From the NCBI GenBank assembly GCA_032622095.1, contig CP136067.1, positions 198,364,052 through 198,428,051 on the forward strand: DNA of 64,000 nucleotides, in the 5' to 3' direction. Below are positions 23,896 to 34,401 of the stretch, in pieces. The position numbers and the translations under genes were made by a program. The notes under the pieces are model-generated. The model was not told the DNA's origin and made no database searches. It saw only the letters and a list, made by a program, of their open reading frames with translations. This DNA is from Siphonodentalium dalli. Taxonomy: Eukaryota; Mollusca; Scaphopoda; Gadilida; Siphonodentaliidae. Numbering within the stretch: position 1 is the first letter of the stretch; every line of letters begins with the position of its first letter.

Positions 23896-23976
23896 CCAAT
23901 ATGACTGTTCACCACAACCTGGACTCGCACAAGAAAAACACATATTGTACACACCATTGTATAATAACTTTATATT
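23896..23976 (-). repeat. Inverted partial copy of the 23.4-kb interspersed repeat
   Basis: Matches the reverse complement of about 23405-23480, so the two form inverted arms around the minisatellite and exon. The word TTGTATAATAACTTTATATTA at its end is repeated directly near 24066. Confidence 0.7.
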
Positions 23977-24469
23977 ATAACCCACATAGAGCCCCACATA
24001 GACTGGAGCAGACGACACTCTGTAGTGCATGCTTCCATCTGGGGGAGGCTCCCTGTTGGTTATTATTGTATAATAACTTTATATTATAGAATAGGGTTAA
24101 CTCGAGCGTTGCTGAGCAAATCCTGGGAAGCAACTGTTTTAGTTTAAACTTATATATTCTCAAGCACATACAAATTGATATGTACGTCCAATAATAATTA
24201 TAAATGAAAGTATGATTCGACAGTAAGCTAACAGCTTACTCGTGCCATTTCACATAATGTTAATTATATGAATCACCAAATCCTAGTTGGACCAAGGTGC
24301 AAACAATACACAGACGTTTATTGAACTAGTTATCTGAACATTTCGCTCTAATGAAAACAGGAATCATTCTGTCTGTCATTATTGAACATCCCTCCATGTG
24401 TATAATAAACCATTGTAATGTATACTTTTATAACGTAATGGGAGAATCCATTTTGTACTTTGGAATCAC

Positions 24470-24673
24470 CTGGGTATGCAGCATCAAGAGCGTTAAATCG
24501 ATCGTAGTCATCAGTCCCGTGTAATGGTAGCAGCTCTCCGCCCTTCCCTGCACATTCATCTTTAGCCACTTGTCGGGTTGGAGAAGCCAATGTGTTTGGT
24601 GCAGTTAACGTAATGATCCAAGCTTCTTTCTTTCCCGGAATATAGTGATACAGTTGCTCTCCCGTCTTGAGTA
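24470..24673 (-). CDS. Putative C-type-lectin-like exon, second exon of the secreted PAN-like gene
   Basis: On the minus strand, acceptor CTGATTTTCAG precedes 24673 and donor CCAG|GTGATT follows 24470. The 204-bp exon is open in the frame set by a phase-1 junction and leaves in phase 1, so it is a symmetric 1-1 exon. It joins in phase with the donor of the exon at 28757-29066 across a 4.1-kb intron. The translation includes GEQLYHYIPGKKEAW, then AKDECAGKGGELLPLHGTDDY. The (A)xxxCxxxGGxLLPLxxxDDY pattern resembles the start of a C-type lectin domain, which binds carbohydrates or other ligands outside the cell. Only the N-terminal half would be here, and the remaining exon was not found. The domain name is tentative. 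Confidence 0.45.
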
Positions 24674-24808
24674 CTGAAAATCAGAAACGTAGACAAATAC
24701 ATTGGTTTTGATATATGTACATAGTTTGAAACAAAACTGCTGATTTAGATGCGATGGTGGTGGGGGCAAAAATACTATGAATAAGGACAAAATGCACACC
24801 AACTCATC

Positions 24809-25240
24809 GTGACTGAATTCATCCGCAAATTACGACACGACATCACCAAAGAAAAATTCCTCCCTTTCGTGAAAAACGACACCGTCCAAATACTTCTGAA
24901 ATTTCGTATCCGCAACCACCACTTACCAATCGAATCTGGTGCATGGATTAACTCATATTATTCCGATAGATTATGTACTCTAAGTGGTACAAATATAGGG
25001 GACGAATTCCACGTAATATTGCAATGCCCGTGTTTAAAAGACCTGCTAGTCAAATACATAAACAAATACTATTATTGTAGACCAAATACCATCAAATTAA
25101 GCGAACTTTCTAACTGTAAACGACGTAAACCTTGAAAAACCTTTCTTTATTCATTAGACGGGTCCTTATTTTATTCAAAAACTCATACTATATTATACGT
25201 GATACATTAATATCCGACATTTGCACAACCATTGGCTGTT
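24809..25240 (+). pseudogene. LINE ORF2 C-terminal fragment
   Basis: The C-terminal end of a non-LTR retrotransposon ORF2: LLKFRIRNHHLPIESG, then W, a cysteine-containing stretch, IGDEFHVILQCPC and YYYCRPNT. The RxxNHxLPIExGxW and GDEFHxxxxCP blocks are conserved in several LINE clades. The ORF-track-length frame from 24809 ends at 25135 and similarity continues a little beyond. There is no polymerase domain; the 5' truncation is typical of dead LINE copies. It lies in the putative intron of the minus-strand PAN-like gene. A second member, on the minus strand, is at 29419-29860. Confidence 0.75.
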
Positions 25241-25639
25241 CTCAATCAACTGTTTTTTTATTAAAATATGTGTAATTTTCACCACACACCACTTTTTTAA
25301 TTTGCACAGAAATGATATGCACTGGTCAATTGTATTCCACCACGCTTTATTGTGTCATATTTGACGATTTGAGTGAATAAATAAATAATTGTATAAAATA
25401 ATAGTGTGTAATGCAGAAAAGAGATATCTGGATCCGTCCGTTGTTCACAACGAATCAGAATTTACCCCGAACCTCAGGCGGAATGTGAACCTGGACAAAT
25501 ACAACAAACGAGTAACACGGTTCACACTAAAATAAATAGACCATGGAAAACAACAATTCTAAACAAAACAACTAGAAGTGAAAGAGAAGCCCTACCCTCA
25601 GTTTCACTGAACTGTTTAGCATATTAAATTGACATCTCA
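25241..25639. other. Non-coding stretch between LINE fragments
   Basis: No gene or distinct repeat identified; probably degraded transposon trailer sequence. Confidence 0.3.
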
Positions 25640-26490
25640 TATCGGCGCCCAAGAGTGACTGAACGACTTTTTGCTGTTGAGCCTACCCTACCATGAAACC
25701 ACAATTCCCTGTACATTTTTCGTTCGACCAAGCAAATAGTTATGACCCCGATGTTATTCAAGATGACCACCGCCCCGTGCAAGTCAACAGAGCACCGACA
25801 TATGTATGACAAGAGAGCAGAACCAAATAGACGACAACCTAATCATATAGTACACAAAAAATTCAGGACCATCTCTTTTTCTAAAGTTCTCCCATACCAT
25901 TCATTCCCCTTTATGTGGAATTCCCTAGAAAGTAAATATACCTCTAAACAATTAAGACATGTCTTCTTGAAAACGGATATCATTAATACCTATTCAGCGA
26001 GCGTTCGATGCAAAAACCGAAGATGCCCTGACGGCATAAACGATACATATTTTTCTGATAAAAAAAACCAAAACAAACAATACAAAACAAAATTCACTCT
26101 AGTATGCATGTTAATTAAAGAAATTCCCAAAACCTCACTCACATTATTCCTACTCGGTTCCACTCACACATGTATATGCATAGTATTCATTCATTATATC
26201 GACCAAGCAGGTGCCCATATATATGAACCACTATTCGTACCATCGCCCTAACAACGCCTATATATTAAAAACCCAGTCTACACACGATGAACGTAACCTA
26301 AAAACAATCAAATTAATTCGGCCATCTTTATCATATAATCTATCACCACATTCAGGGGTGATAGGAAGACAATCAGTCATGACTATATCACCCCTAGCAA
26401 TATACATGTATAGTCTATTAATATTCTATTTAATTGTAATTGTACTTTCCATGCGTGTATATTGTAAATAAAATTATCCTATCCTATCCC
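25640..26490 (+). pseudogene. LINE A-family ORF2 C-terminal fragment with (CCTAT)n tail
   Basis: From about 25742 the translation contains FSKVLPYHSFPFMWNSLESKY-type sequence and CKNRRCPDG. This parallels FHSDPTIWNNLDDE and CNNQRCPDC in LINE A near 14115-14250, and the fragment ends in the same pentamer tail (26475-26490). It is a 5'-truncated copy of the same family, on the same strand. Stops interrupt it after about 26040, so it is not functional. Confidence 0.75.
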
Positions 26491-26989
26491 ATCGCGTCCT
26501 TTAACATATTGTGATAGTCAGTTTCGTGGAGTTTTTCGTAACAATGTATCGGCGCGTTCTAAACAGCCTCTAATTTGGCCTAACTCGGTCAAGGATGGAT
26601 ACAAACAGAGAACGACACGGCCTCGAATCGTATCCTTCCGCGATGGCACAATTATCGTATTGACAAACCCATTAGATCACGAGTTGTTCTGTGTTTATTA
26701 CAAACCACATGTCCTAGAATCCAATTATCGAAAATATAGACTTACATGATTTATGTATAGACAGATAAAGCTTGTTTTGTCACGTGTGATGATCAGGGTC
26801 CGCGCTGGACCGAAATTTAATTTTTCCAAATGAAATATTTTTCGCAAAATTAATTTAGCATTAGCCAAAGTCTATCCATGATAGTTTCATTTTGTCCAAC
26901 CTTAAGTCTTATATTTCGACACTCGCGGTTTGAACGACATTTTATATTGGTAGAAAAGCAGTTAATTAATAATTAATTAAATTCGCATC
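26491..26989. other. Non-coding stretch
   Basis: A segment at 26807-26850 beginning CAGGGTCCGCGCTGG resembles the flank of the minisatellite near 30450 and, inverted, the sequence near 27195-27262. These may be ends of a small transposon, not resolved. Confidence 0.35.
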
Positions 26990-27190
26990 TCTATTGTGTT
27001 TTATAATACAACAATAAGCCAGTCGCCTAACAATACAATGATAGAAGGGTTGCTTCATTTGAAGGGAACATCACAGAAGGATTAGCTATGTAAACACCAC
27101 CCCACTACCACACTAAATAATAGTACTCCCTCCAACCATCGGTACTAAAGCTATGAGATTAACTGCATCTTAATAGAAGTGTTAACTTTT
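26990..27190 (+). repeat. Interspersed repeat, copy 1
   Basis: Aligns in direct orientation with 40828-41035: shared blocks include GGATTAGCTATGTAAACACCA, trimmed here to GATTAGCTATGTAAACACCA, and GATAGAGGTGTTAACTTTT-like sequence. Function unknown; no coding. Confidence 0.7.
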
Positions 27191-27321
27191 ACTTGAAATT
27201 ATTTTTTGCCAAATATGAATAATTTTTGCTATTGGCAAATTTGGCAAGTGACACCGCGAACCCTTATTTATGCGTTGCAACTTATCGGTTTTATTCTGTG
27301 AAATAAGTCCACACTATTATA

Positions 27322-27790
27322 AAGTCATTATACATTGGTGTGTACAGTATGTTGTTGTGAAAACTCATTTTGGACGAAACACGCAGTGTCGAGTCCTATA
27401 TGACTTTTCACCACAACCTGGATGAGTACAAGAAAACTTATACTGTACACAACATTGTATAATGACATTTTTATTATCCATCTGTATGTTTATCCAAATT
27501 TTGAGAATAACACTTTTGTTGTTATTTGTGGTATTAAATTTTGTCGGCACTTAATTCTCTGTAAAAGCCTGTATTTTTGTTATCAAAAAGCATTATTTGG
27601 AACAGTAAATACGGAAGTGAAAAAAAACTCAATGCGATAGTGAAAAGTCCACAAGTATTGCGCGCGCATCACAATTTCAGCGATTCATTTCGCAAGAGAG
27701 TTAATTCGTGACGTCACTGAGTCCCGATAAAATATTCTCGGAGTATCACGTGAGCGGCTTTTGCCCAATCAGAATTAGTGTTAGTCAAGG
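27322..27790 (-). repeat. Interspersed repeat, inverted copy with internal hairpin
   Basis: Reverse complement of much of 23160-23480. In addition, 27322-27372 and 27394-27470 are imperfect inverted arms, so the end of this copy folds back on itself. Confidence 0.7.
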
Positions 27791-28447
27791 GATGGATAAT
27801 ATTATGATATATGATATCGACCTCCGATGCATCTATATGTGATCCTTTCTTCTATTTATGTAGAGTTGTCAGACAAAAAGTGAGTGTTGAAATATTGTTA
27901 TTATTTATACACGAAAACAGTAGATAGTAGATAAAACAACTTCACTGAGCGAAAATATCACAACAATGATAAATAATTTCACACAGTATAGAATCTTGTT
28001 ATGAAGCATCATAAATATAGCGCAAACACACATGCTTTTTAATAGAATGTCGCCATTAAAGATGGCAAGTGATATTAAGGACAAAAACATTAGATTAAGA
28101 CGGAATCGCCACCACAAAACCATCAACAGATTAAACGATATAAAACTGAAATAAAATGACCATTCTGTCCAAGCGGTTAATGATACAAGCGCCGTTAGAA
28201 ACGAACGTCTGAGCACGTCTCTCTGTCAAAGCCATAACAATTTAATGAGGTTCCTCGTATAATTTAATTCAATTAAATGTAATTATCACGTGATTCACCA
28301 TGAATTGTCTTACAGACTCCAAGATGAGTACACACTTAATGTAATAAATATTCAGCAATGAACGGATACCTTTCTTAATTTTCAAACTATTCCATTCTTC
28401 ACTTCAGCAGTCACCTACCTCAGAAAAGAATTTCTTCTTTAAAAAAA

Positions 28448-28448
<1 letters not shown>
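27791..28448. other. Non-coding stretch
   Basis: A hydrophobic 103-codon minus-strand frame (27905-28216) has no family motif, no splice context and AT-driven composition, so it is not called. The region falls inside the putative intron of the PAN-like gene. Confidence 0.35.

Positions 28449-28483
<35 letters not shown>
28449..28483. repeat. (TA)n microsatellite
   Basis: About 17 TA dinucleotides. Confidence 0.95.
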
Positions 28484-28486
<3 letters not shown>

Positions 28487-28756
28487 ATCAATCAACGGCG
28501 TGATGCATCTGTCGGCGTATAGAAGTGTCTGATGCCGAATCACGTACTGTATAATTTCGCGAAGCTGATAAAGATTGTCGCTATCATGCGTATCTAAGGA
28601 CCTTGACCAATCAAATGCACGCATTTGAGCGAAAAATAAAGTAGTTGTAATTATATAGTTATACCACTATTGTTATAACTGTGATTTCCCAGTCTGTTTA
28701 TGCAAAACGTATACGTCTGAGATCTAACTGTTGATCATGCTGGTTCATGTACTCAC

Positions 28757-29066
28757 CGTCATGTTTCACGATGAAAGCGACACTATTCTCACCAAACACA
28801 TTGCTTGGGTGGTTGGCGACGATTGGCATATCGTAGAAATAACAAGTCTTCCTTCCCTTGTTATGAACGAAAGCCACACATCCATTCATCACGCACTTTG
28901 CAGAACATATCGACTCACTTGTCTCTCCTGTGAGAATCATTGATTCGAAATATTGAGGGTTAAATAATCCATCAACACCCATGAGTCGCTCAAAGCCGCG
29001 AACAGAGAACTGTGCTGCAACACATGATTCTACCAGTATGTAGATGGCAACAACAGCAACCTTCAT
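28757..29066 (-). CDS. First coding exon of a secreted PAN/Apple-like protein
   Basis: Minus-strand exon with ATG at 29066 (an in-frame ATG at 29093 is also possible; the inner one gives a clean signal peptide). Residues 1-18, MKVAVVAIYILVESCVAA, form a hydrophobic secretion signal. Residues 20-103 contain FERLMGVDGLFNPQYFES and a cysteine cluster at C54, C58, C63 and C75 in the order ESICSAKC, NGCVAF, KTCYFYD. CxxxC...GCVAF...CYFYD is the core of PAN/Apple domains, which bind proteins or sugars outside the cell. The exon ends at a strong donor, G|GTGAGTA, in phase 1, matching the exon at 24470-24673. Neighbouring duplicates at 29140-29349 and 29889-30465 show this locus is prone to duplication. 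The substrate or partner is unknown. Confidence 0.65.
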
Positions 29067-29139
29067 TTTGAATTGTTTATATACGGGCGCCATACTAAAG
29101 CTTGTTTTCTTACTTGCGTATCCTGAAAATGGAGAGCAG

Positions 29140-29349
29140 CACTATTAATGACTCCTGAACACACAACAAATTACTTGTCCCTCCTATGCGAACCATTGTT
29201 TCGAAATATTGAGGATTAAACACGCCATCAATATTTTTGAGCTGCTCAAAGCGAAAACAAGCATGTGCTGTTGATTGTTTATTAGCGAAGCCAACAGTTA
29301 AGTTGGAACATGCGATAACATATACACATACTACACACAAGGCACCCAT
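29140..29349 (-). pseudogene. Truncated paralogue of the PAN-like exon
   Basis: On the minus strand, from ATG 29349, a signal peptide (MGALCVVCVYVIACS) is followed by FEQLKNIDGVFNPQYFETM and GGTSNLLC. This parallels FERLMGVDGLFNPQYFESM and GETSESIC in the exon just downstream. Similarity stops at the first conserved cysteine and the frame then runs through unrelated codons to a stop, directly before the intact copy. It is therefore a partial tandem duplicate lacking the rest of the cysteine core. Confidence 0.65.
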
Positions 29350-29418
29350 AACATATAGGTCATAAAAATAACAATACATACACACAAACTTTTATTGTAA
29401 TCCATGATGCAATTTACA

Positions 29419-29860
29419 TTAGCGTAGTATCATTTTTAAAGATAGTTTTATAAATATGTTTACTTTTTTAAGAAGGCTCAAATATGCAACTGAGAGTAAA
29501 CAATGAAATATATTTCTGTTAGGGTTCTCCCAGTAATATTTGGGGATGTGAATTTCGCGTAAGTCTTGTATCTTTTGACATATGATCATAAAGTGATATT
29601 CGTCGCAAGGACTGTTTTCACATAAAACACACCTTAAATTGTCTGCGGAATTTGTGGTTTCTTTTGTCCATCTATTTTTTCTACTGGTTGGTAATTTGTG
29701 ATTAGATGTTCTGATTTTCAATAGGTAGTTAGACAAATAGATGGCAAATAAACTAAATAGCTACTCATTTTCATGGACTTCTGTATGTCTCTGTAAAATA
29801 TGGCACGCGCTGAAGTAGAAGCATTAAGTTGTCAAAGAGGTCGCGTTCATACTGTTTAAT
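29419..29860 (-). pseudogene. LINE ORF2 C-terminal fragment, minus strand
   Basis: The minus-strand translation gives YLLKIRTSNHKLPTSR, RWTKE, CVLC, DEYHFMIIC and IPKYYWENPN. This is the same conserved C-terminal block as 24809-25240 but a different, more diverged copy. The frame 29419-29736 is open, and weaker similarity extends upstream to about 29860. It separates the PAN-like exons from their derived minisatellite. Confidence 0.7.
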
Positions 29861-29888
29861 CAGCAGCGATCTTATGTTTCTCAACTCT

Positions 29889-30465
29889 GCTGTAAGACAT
29901 GTTTCCACCAGTACGAAGATGGCGACCACAACAACCGTCATTCAGGGTCCCCGCTGTAAGACATGTTTCCACCAGTACGTAGATGGCGACCACAACAACC
30001 TTCATTCAGGGTCCCCGCTGTAAGACATGTTTCCACCAGTACGTAGATGGCGGCCACAACAACCTGCATTCAGGGTCCCCGCTGTAAGACATGTTTCCAC
30101 CAGTACATCGATGGCGACCACAACAACATTCATTCAGGGTCCCCGCTGTAAGACATGTTTCCCCCAGCACGTAGATGGCGACCACAACAACCTTCATTCA
30201 GGGTCCCCGCTGTAAGACATGATTCCACAAGTACGTAGATGGCGGCCACAACAACCTTCATTCAGGGTCCCCGCTGTAAGACATGTTTCCACCAGTACAT
30301 CGATGGCGACAACAACAACCTTCATTCAGGGTCCCCGCTGTAAGACATGTTTCCCCCAGCACGTAGATGGCGACCACAACAACCTTCATTCGGGGTCCCC
30401 GCTGTAAGACATGTTTCCACCAGTACGTAGATGGCGACCACAACAACCGTCATTCAGGGTCCCCG
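29889..30465 (-). repeat. 64-bp minisatellite derived from a signal-peptide exon
   Basis: Nine 64-bp units start at 29889 and every 64 bp thereafter. On the minus strand each unit reads ATG and then codons for MKVVVVAIYVLVETCLTAG, nearly the same as the signal peptide MKVAVVAIYILVESCVAA of the exon at 28757-29066. DNA similarity spans the whole unit core. Because 64 is not divisible by three, successive units are in different frames and no long protein results. Confidence 0.9.
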
Positions 30466-31551
30466 CTGGCCCAAAATTTACATTTGCCAAATGAAAATAA
30501 TTTTTGCCAAATGCTGTTAGAAGTTGCCAAATACATGTACTATCAGTTTCTACAACATTTTGTACATATCATTACAGCAGATAGTTCAACGCATTGTATT
30601 AGTGCCGAATTTCAATGGACCTTTGTGTTATTCGTGGATTAATTAGAGAGCACTCTACACTTCTATTCTTTTGTGCATTATTACTACGTATCGGATTTAT
30701 TTATTCCATATATTCCAAGCTTGATTTATAATATCACAATCAGCACTTTCGACCAATCAATGTTGGAATTGAAGAAGATCAACATCAGACCATCAAATGG
30801 CGGTATGGATCGTTTTTGTTATTCAAAGTTATTGAACTCATTTTGATTTTGTCAATACCACCATGTTTTCCATGAACTGTACTCACGACGTATGTCCACA
30901 GTGAAGTACTCCTCGCCGTGTGAAAATTTCACGCATGAGTAACTTTCGTAGTAAACGGCTTGATATGTGTGTCGTACAAGGGGACGCCCCTAACTAACAT
31001 TAACGGGTCGTCGACTTATTGTATAGATCAATATTCTAAATGACAATGGGAGACAAGAAAACCATAGTCAGAAATGGTAACGCCACCAAGATCATATTAT
31101 TAGCCATAAATATAAATCATAATATAAAATATATTGGTTACATGAATGGACCGCCTCAGAATTCCGTTAAGATAAGTAATTCTTCAAATTATTACAATGA
31201 ACTACGGCTTATAAATTACTGCAGGTTTCTCATTCGCCACACCAGAATGCTTCTAAATGCGGATCAAAGCTAAGAGTGCGTGGCACAGCCATTGTTCATA
31301 GACATTTTACAGATAGCGAGAATGATGCATGCTGGGAACGAAAGCATCCACAGCAAAGCCATGTGCTTACGGAGGCATGCGTTTATTATATGGGATTTAT
31401 GGTGGGCCTATAAAACTAATTATAACTTTGTTATCTGTCATAGTTTATGCGTGAAATTTTAAACATATATACCTGGACATCTACCCCTTCCAGAATGTTG
31501 AAAAACATTTTCAGTTGCTCATCGTATTTTTATAGACGAAATAGTCCGAAA
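30466..31551. other. Mostly non-coding stretch
   Basis: The first ~60 bp resembles 26807-26870. A block at 31105-31185 (containing AAAATATATTGGTTAC and CAGAATTCCGTTAA) recurs in direct orientation at about 32360-32425. No gene seen. Confidence 0.4.
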
Positions 31552-32262
31552 TTGCGCTAACTGCTCAATGTTTTAATGTGTTACAAAACGTCTGATAAAA
31601 ATAGTTCTATCGGGAATATTCACACCATTTTTTTTTCAGAGAACATAGTGTAAATATAGTCCTATCGGGATATCGTAAAGGAGATTAATTAAACCCCTCA
31701 GACTGCCGAAACTGACGACATTAAATTCGCTTTTTCGTGTCCCACGGAAATGAAACTTGTCTGTCCATTGATCACGTTATTTATTTGACATAGTATTTTT
31801 TTCTTCTGTTGTATTTGAACACTTGTTGCACGCGCAGGCTGCACGATCATAATAACTTCAACCGATAAGCGCCGACTGATACCCGCGCAACAGTTTGTCT
31901 CAAATAAATTGTTATCAAAACGCAGGTTTATGGCCGCGGACATAAGCCGATTAAGTGTAATGTAATTTATCCATGAACTTGACTGAAAAATTGTTATTCT
32001 ATCACCATTAGCCACGAAAATGGGACCTCTAAACAGGCAAGTTTGATTTTCGGGGGACACGAACAAGCGAATTTATTGTCGGCAGTTTCGGCAGTCTGAG
32101 GGTTAATTAATCCCGAATTAAACGGAACTACTTTACGATAGTCCGATAGGACTATGTTTACTCTATGCATGTTCTCTGAAAAAATAGTGTGAATATTCCA
32201 GATAGAACTCTTTTTATCAGACGTTGTGTAACACCTTAAAACATTGAGCGGTTATAGCGCAA
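31552..32262. mobile_element. 711-bp fold-back element
   Basis: Arms 31552-31764 and about 32031-32262 are inverted copies with small indels; shared words include CTCAGACTGCCGAAACTG, ACGTCTGATAAAAA and AGTCCTATCGG. The ~265-bp centre is non-coding. A minus-strand frame at 31698-32066 merely crosses it. No target duplication could be fixed. Confidence 0.75.
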
Positions 32263-32519
32263 ACCGAAATGTGTTGTCTTGCAAGATATCCCACCGCTTT
32301 AGCTAAATTTACCTTCCTACAATATCCATAAAGAGGATCATATATTATATACCCACGGTTTTAATTATAGAATATAAAATATATTGGTTTCGCGAATGAC
32401 CAACTCAGAATTCCGTTAAAATAACAATAACAACCAGCACCTATAACGAACCGTTTTACTGGACTTGGCCTACTGGTCGCGTAGTTCCGACTTTTAAATA
32501 AACGGAATTTCCAACTCTA

Positions 32520-33838
32520 TAAATAAAAGCCCCACAATGCATTCGCCCTGTCCACCACGCAATATCAAAATCTCAGCAGCTAGATACACCACAGGTGGCG
32601 TAATAAATGCTCTTTATTATTTCCATATCAGGAATACAGTAACAAACAAGACAGCAGTAAAATAAATGGGGACAAAAAGTTAGTGTAATCATGTATGAAA
32701 TTTCCAACTGTTAAAATTCTTTATAACAGTTGTGACTCCCACCCCCTCAAAATACCTCCATCATTCGATCCCCGTCCCCATCATAATGGGGACAATAATT
32801 ACTAGTTGGGATACCAGGCAATGGTAACCATGTATTTTAACCTTTATGTTGTAGTGTAATAATGTATGAAATTTCCAACTACATGTGCATTAACTTTTTT
32901 TTACAAAAGTTGTGAATCATACACACTCAAAATCTAACTTCCACCCCCACCCCACTACACTGTCCCTTCCACTTAAAAACATTCTGGAGATCAAGTTGGC
33001 CACAGGTGTTCAGTTATTATACCCCACGTGTCTTGGACTGTTGCCAAATTCACAGTGCTCCATTAGAGGGCCTGCTTGGACTGTTGCCAAATTCACAATG
33101 TTAACTGCAGAGAGGTTGTATGTTATTGGAGACGTTCTAATATGACAATAGGCTGGCCTAATTAACGAACCATGCACAGCTAAATACACACAAGCAACTT
33201 TTAATCTTCAAATAGATACAATTGTCGGCCTCCAAAATTCAATATACTTTCTTATATACAAACAAACATTGAACTCATACCATTGTTTCACTTAACCAAA
33301 ATAGCGAATTTCCCCAAAAGAACGCATATAGACTGCGCATGCGCAATTATATTAAAATACCCACAATACACTTCACGAGGCTCTCAATGGGTTATAATAT
33401 TTGTTTTCCAAATTTGTTTTATCTTCAACTAAAAACAAATAGTCTATCGAAATAACTTTCAAATTAATATTACACGTTTCTATAAATAAGCAAATTAGTA
33501 TATATAAACAAAGCGTATTTCATTAATATTTGACTACAAAAAATACTCGGAACACAACTGTAAATAAACTAACTTGAGACTCTCAGTCACTCACACCGTC
33601 ACAGTCTCAGTCTCACTATCGAGCTGACACTCAGAACTTGGAAATTCGCCATTTTTCTTCAAACAATTTTATTCTTTACAAAATACAAATTATCGGGTTA
33701 ACATAAAACCATTCAAAAATTGAAACAAACTTAAATAATAAATAAATTAAACCATAAACTCTTACCATAATTACTGAAAATAAAAGATGGCCGTTACTAC
33801 AAAAAAACAGACATGCGCACTCCAATTAAAATTACCCA
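32520..33838. repeat. Diverged tandem and LINE-B-leader-like repeats
   Basis: 32530-32608 resembles 34345-34425 just upstream of LINE B ORF1. 33360-33410 is a diverged relative of the 5' monomers at 33838 and 34071. 32687-32760 and 32857-32935 are two diverged copies around ATGTATGAAATTTCCAACT. 33036-33102 holds two copies of GGACTGTTGCCAAATTCACA. No gene recognised. Confidence 0.5.
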
Positions 33839-34370
33839 TAATTCAGTTCACTACACCAGGGGCTCCCAACAGGTTATACAATATTTTCAGGCTATCAGAT
33901 TATTTATATTTTCGACTTTAAGTTTACAATTTGAGCCTGTCCTCACTCTATCGATACGATTTATCATAAACATATTATACACCAGTGGCGTTAACTTTAC
34001 AACTTCGGCATCTACGTGATTATATCGGTACGATTCAGTAAGGTACAAACAATCTCCATAAAATACCCACAATTCAGTTCACTACATGCAGGGGCTCCCA
34101 ATAGGTTATTCCCATTTATTATGGGCTCCCAATAGGTTATACAATATTTTCAGGCTATCAGATTATTTATATTTTCAACAACATATTATTACACCGGTGA
34201 CTTTAAGTTTACAATTTGAGCCTGTCCTGACTCTATCGATAGAATTTATCATATTTTCATAAACGTATTATACACCGCTGGCGTTAACTTTACAATTTCG
34301 GCATCTACGTGATTATATCGGTACGATTGAGTAAGGTACAAACAATCTCCAAGAATACATTCGCCATGTA
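33838..34370 (+). promoter_or_regulatory. Tandem leader monomers upstream of LINE B
   Basis: Two similar units start with AATTCAGTTCACTACA at about 33838 and 34071. Shared blocks include GGGGCTCCCAA, ATTTTCAGGCTATCAG, AATTTGAGCCTGTCCT and ATCGGTACGATT. The second is longer by small insertions. They lie immediately before ORF1. By analogy with L1 elements whose 5' ends are tandem promoter monomers they could carry the promoter; that role is inference. Confidence 0.45.
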
Positions 34371-34401
34371 CTCCATGCGATATAAAAAAACCAAATGCTA
34401 G

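Noticed and set aside
27905-28216. 103-codon hydrophobic minus-strand frame as a membrane protein
   Set aside because: No family motif, AT-driven composition, no splice or start support.
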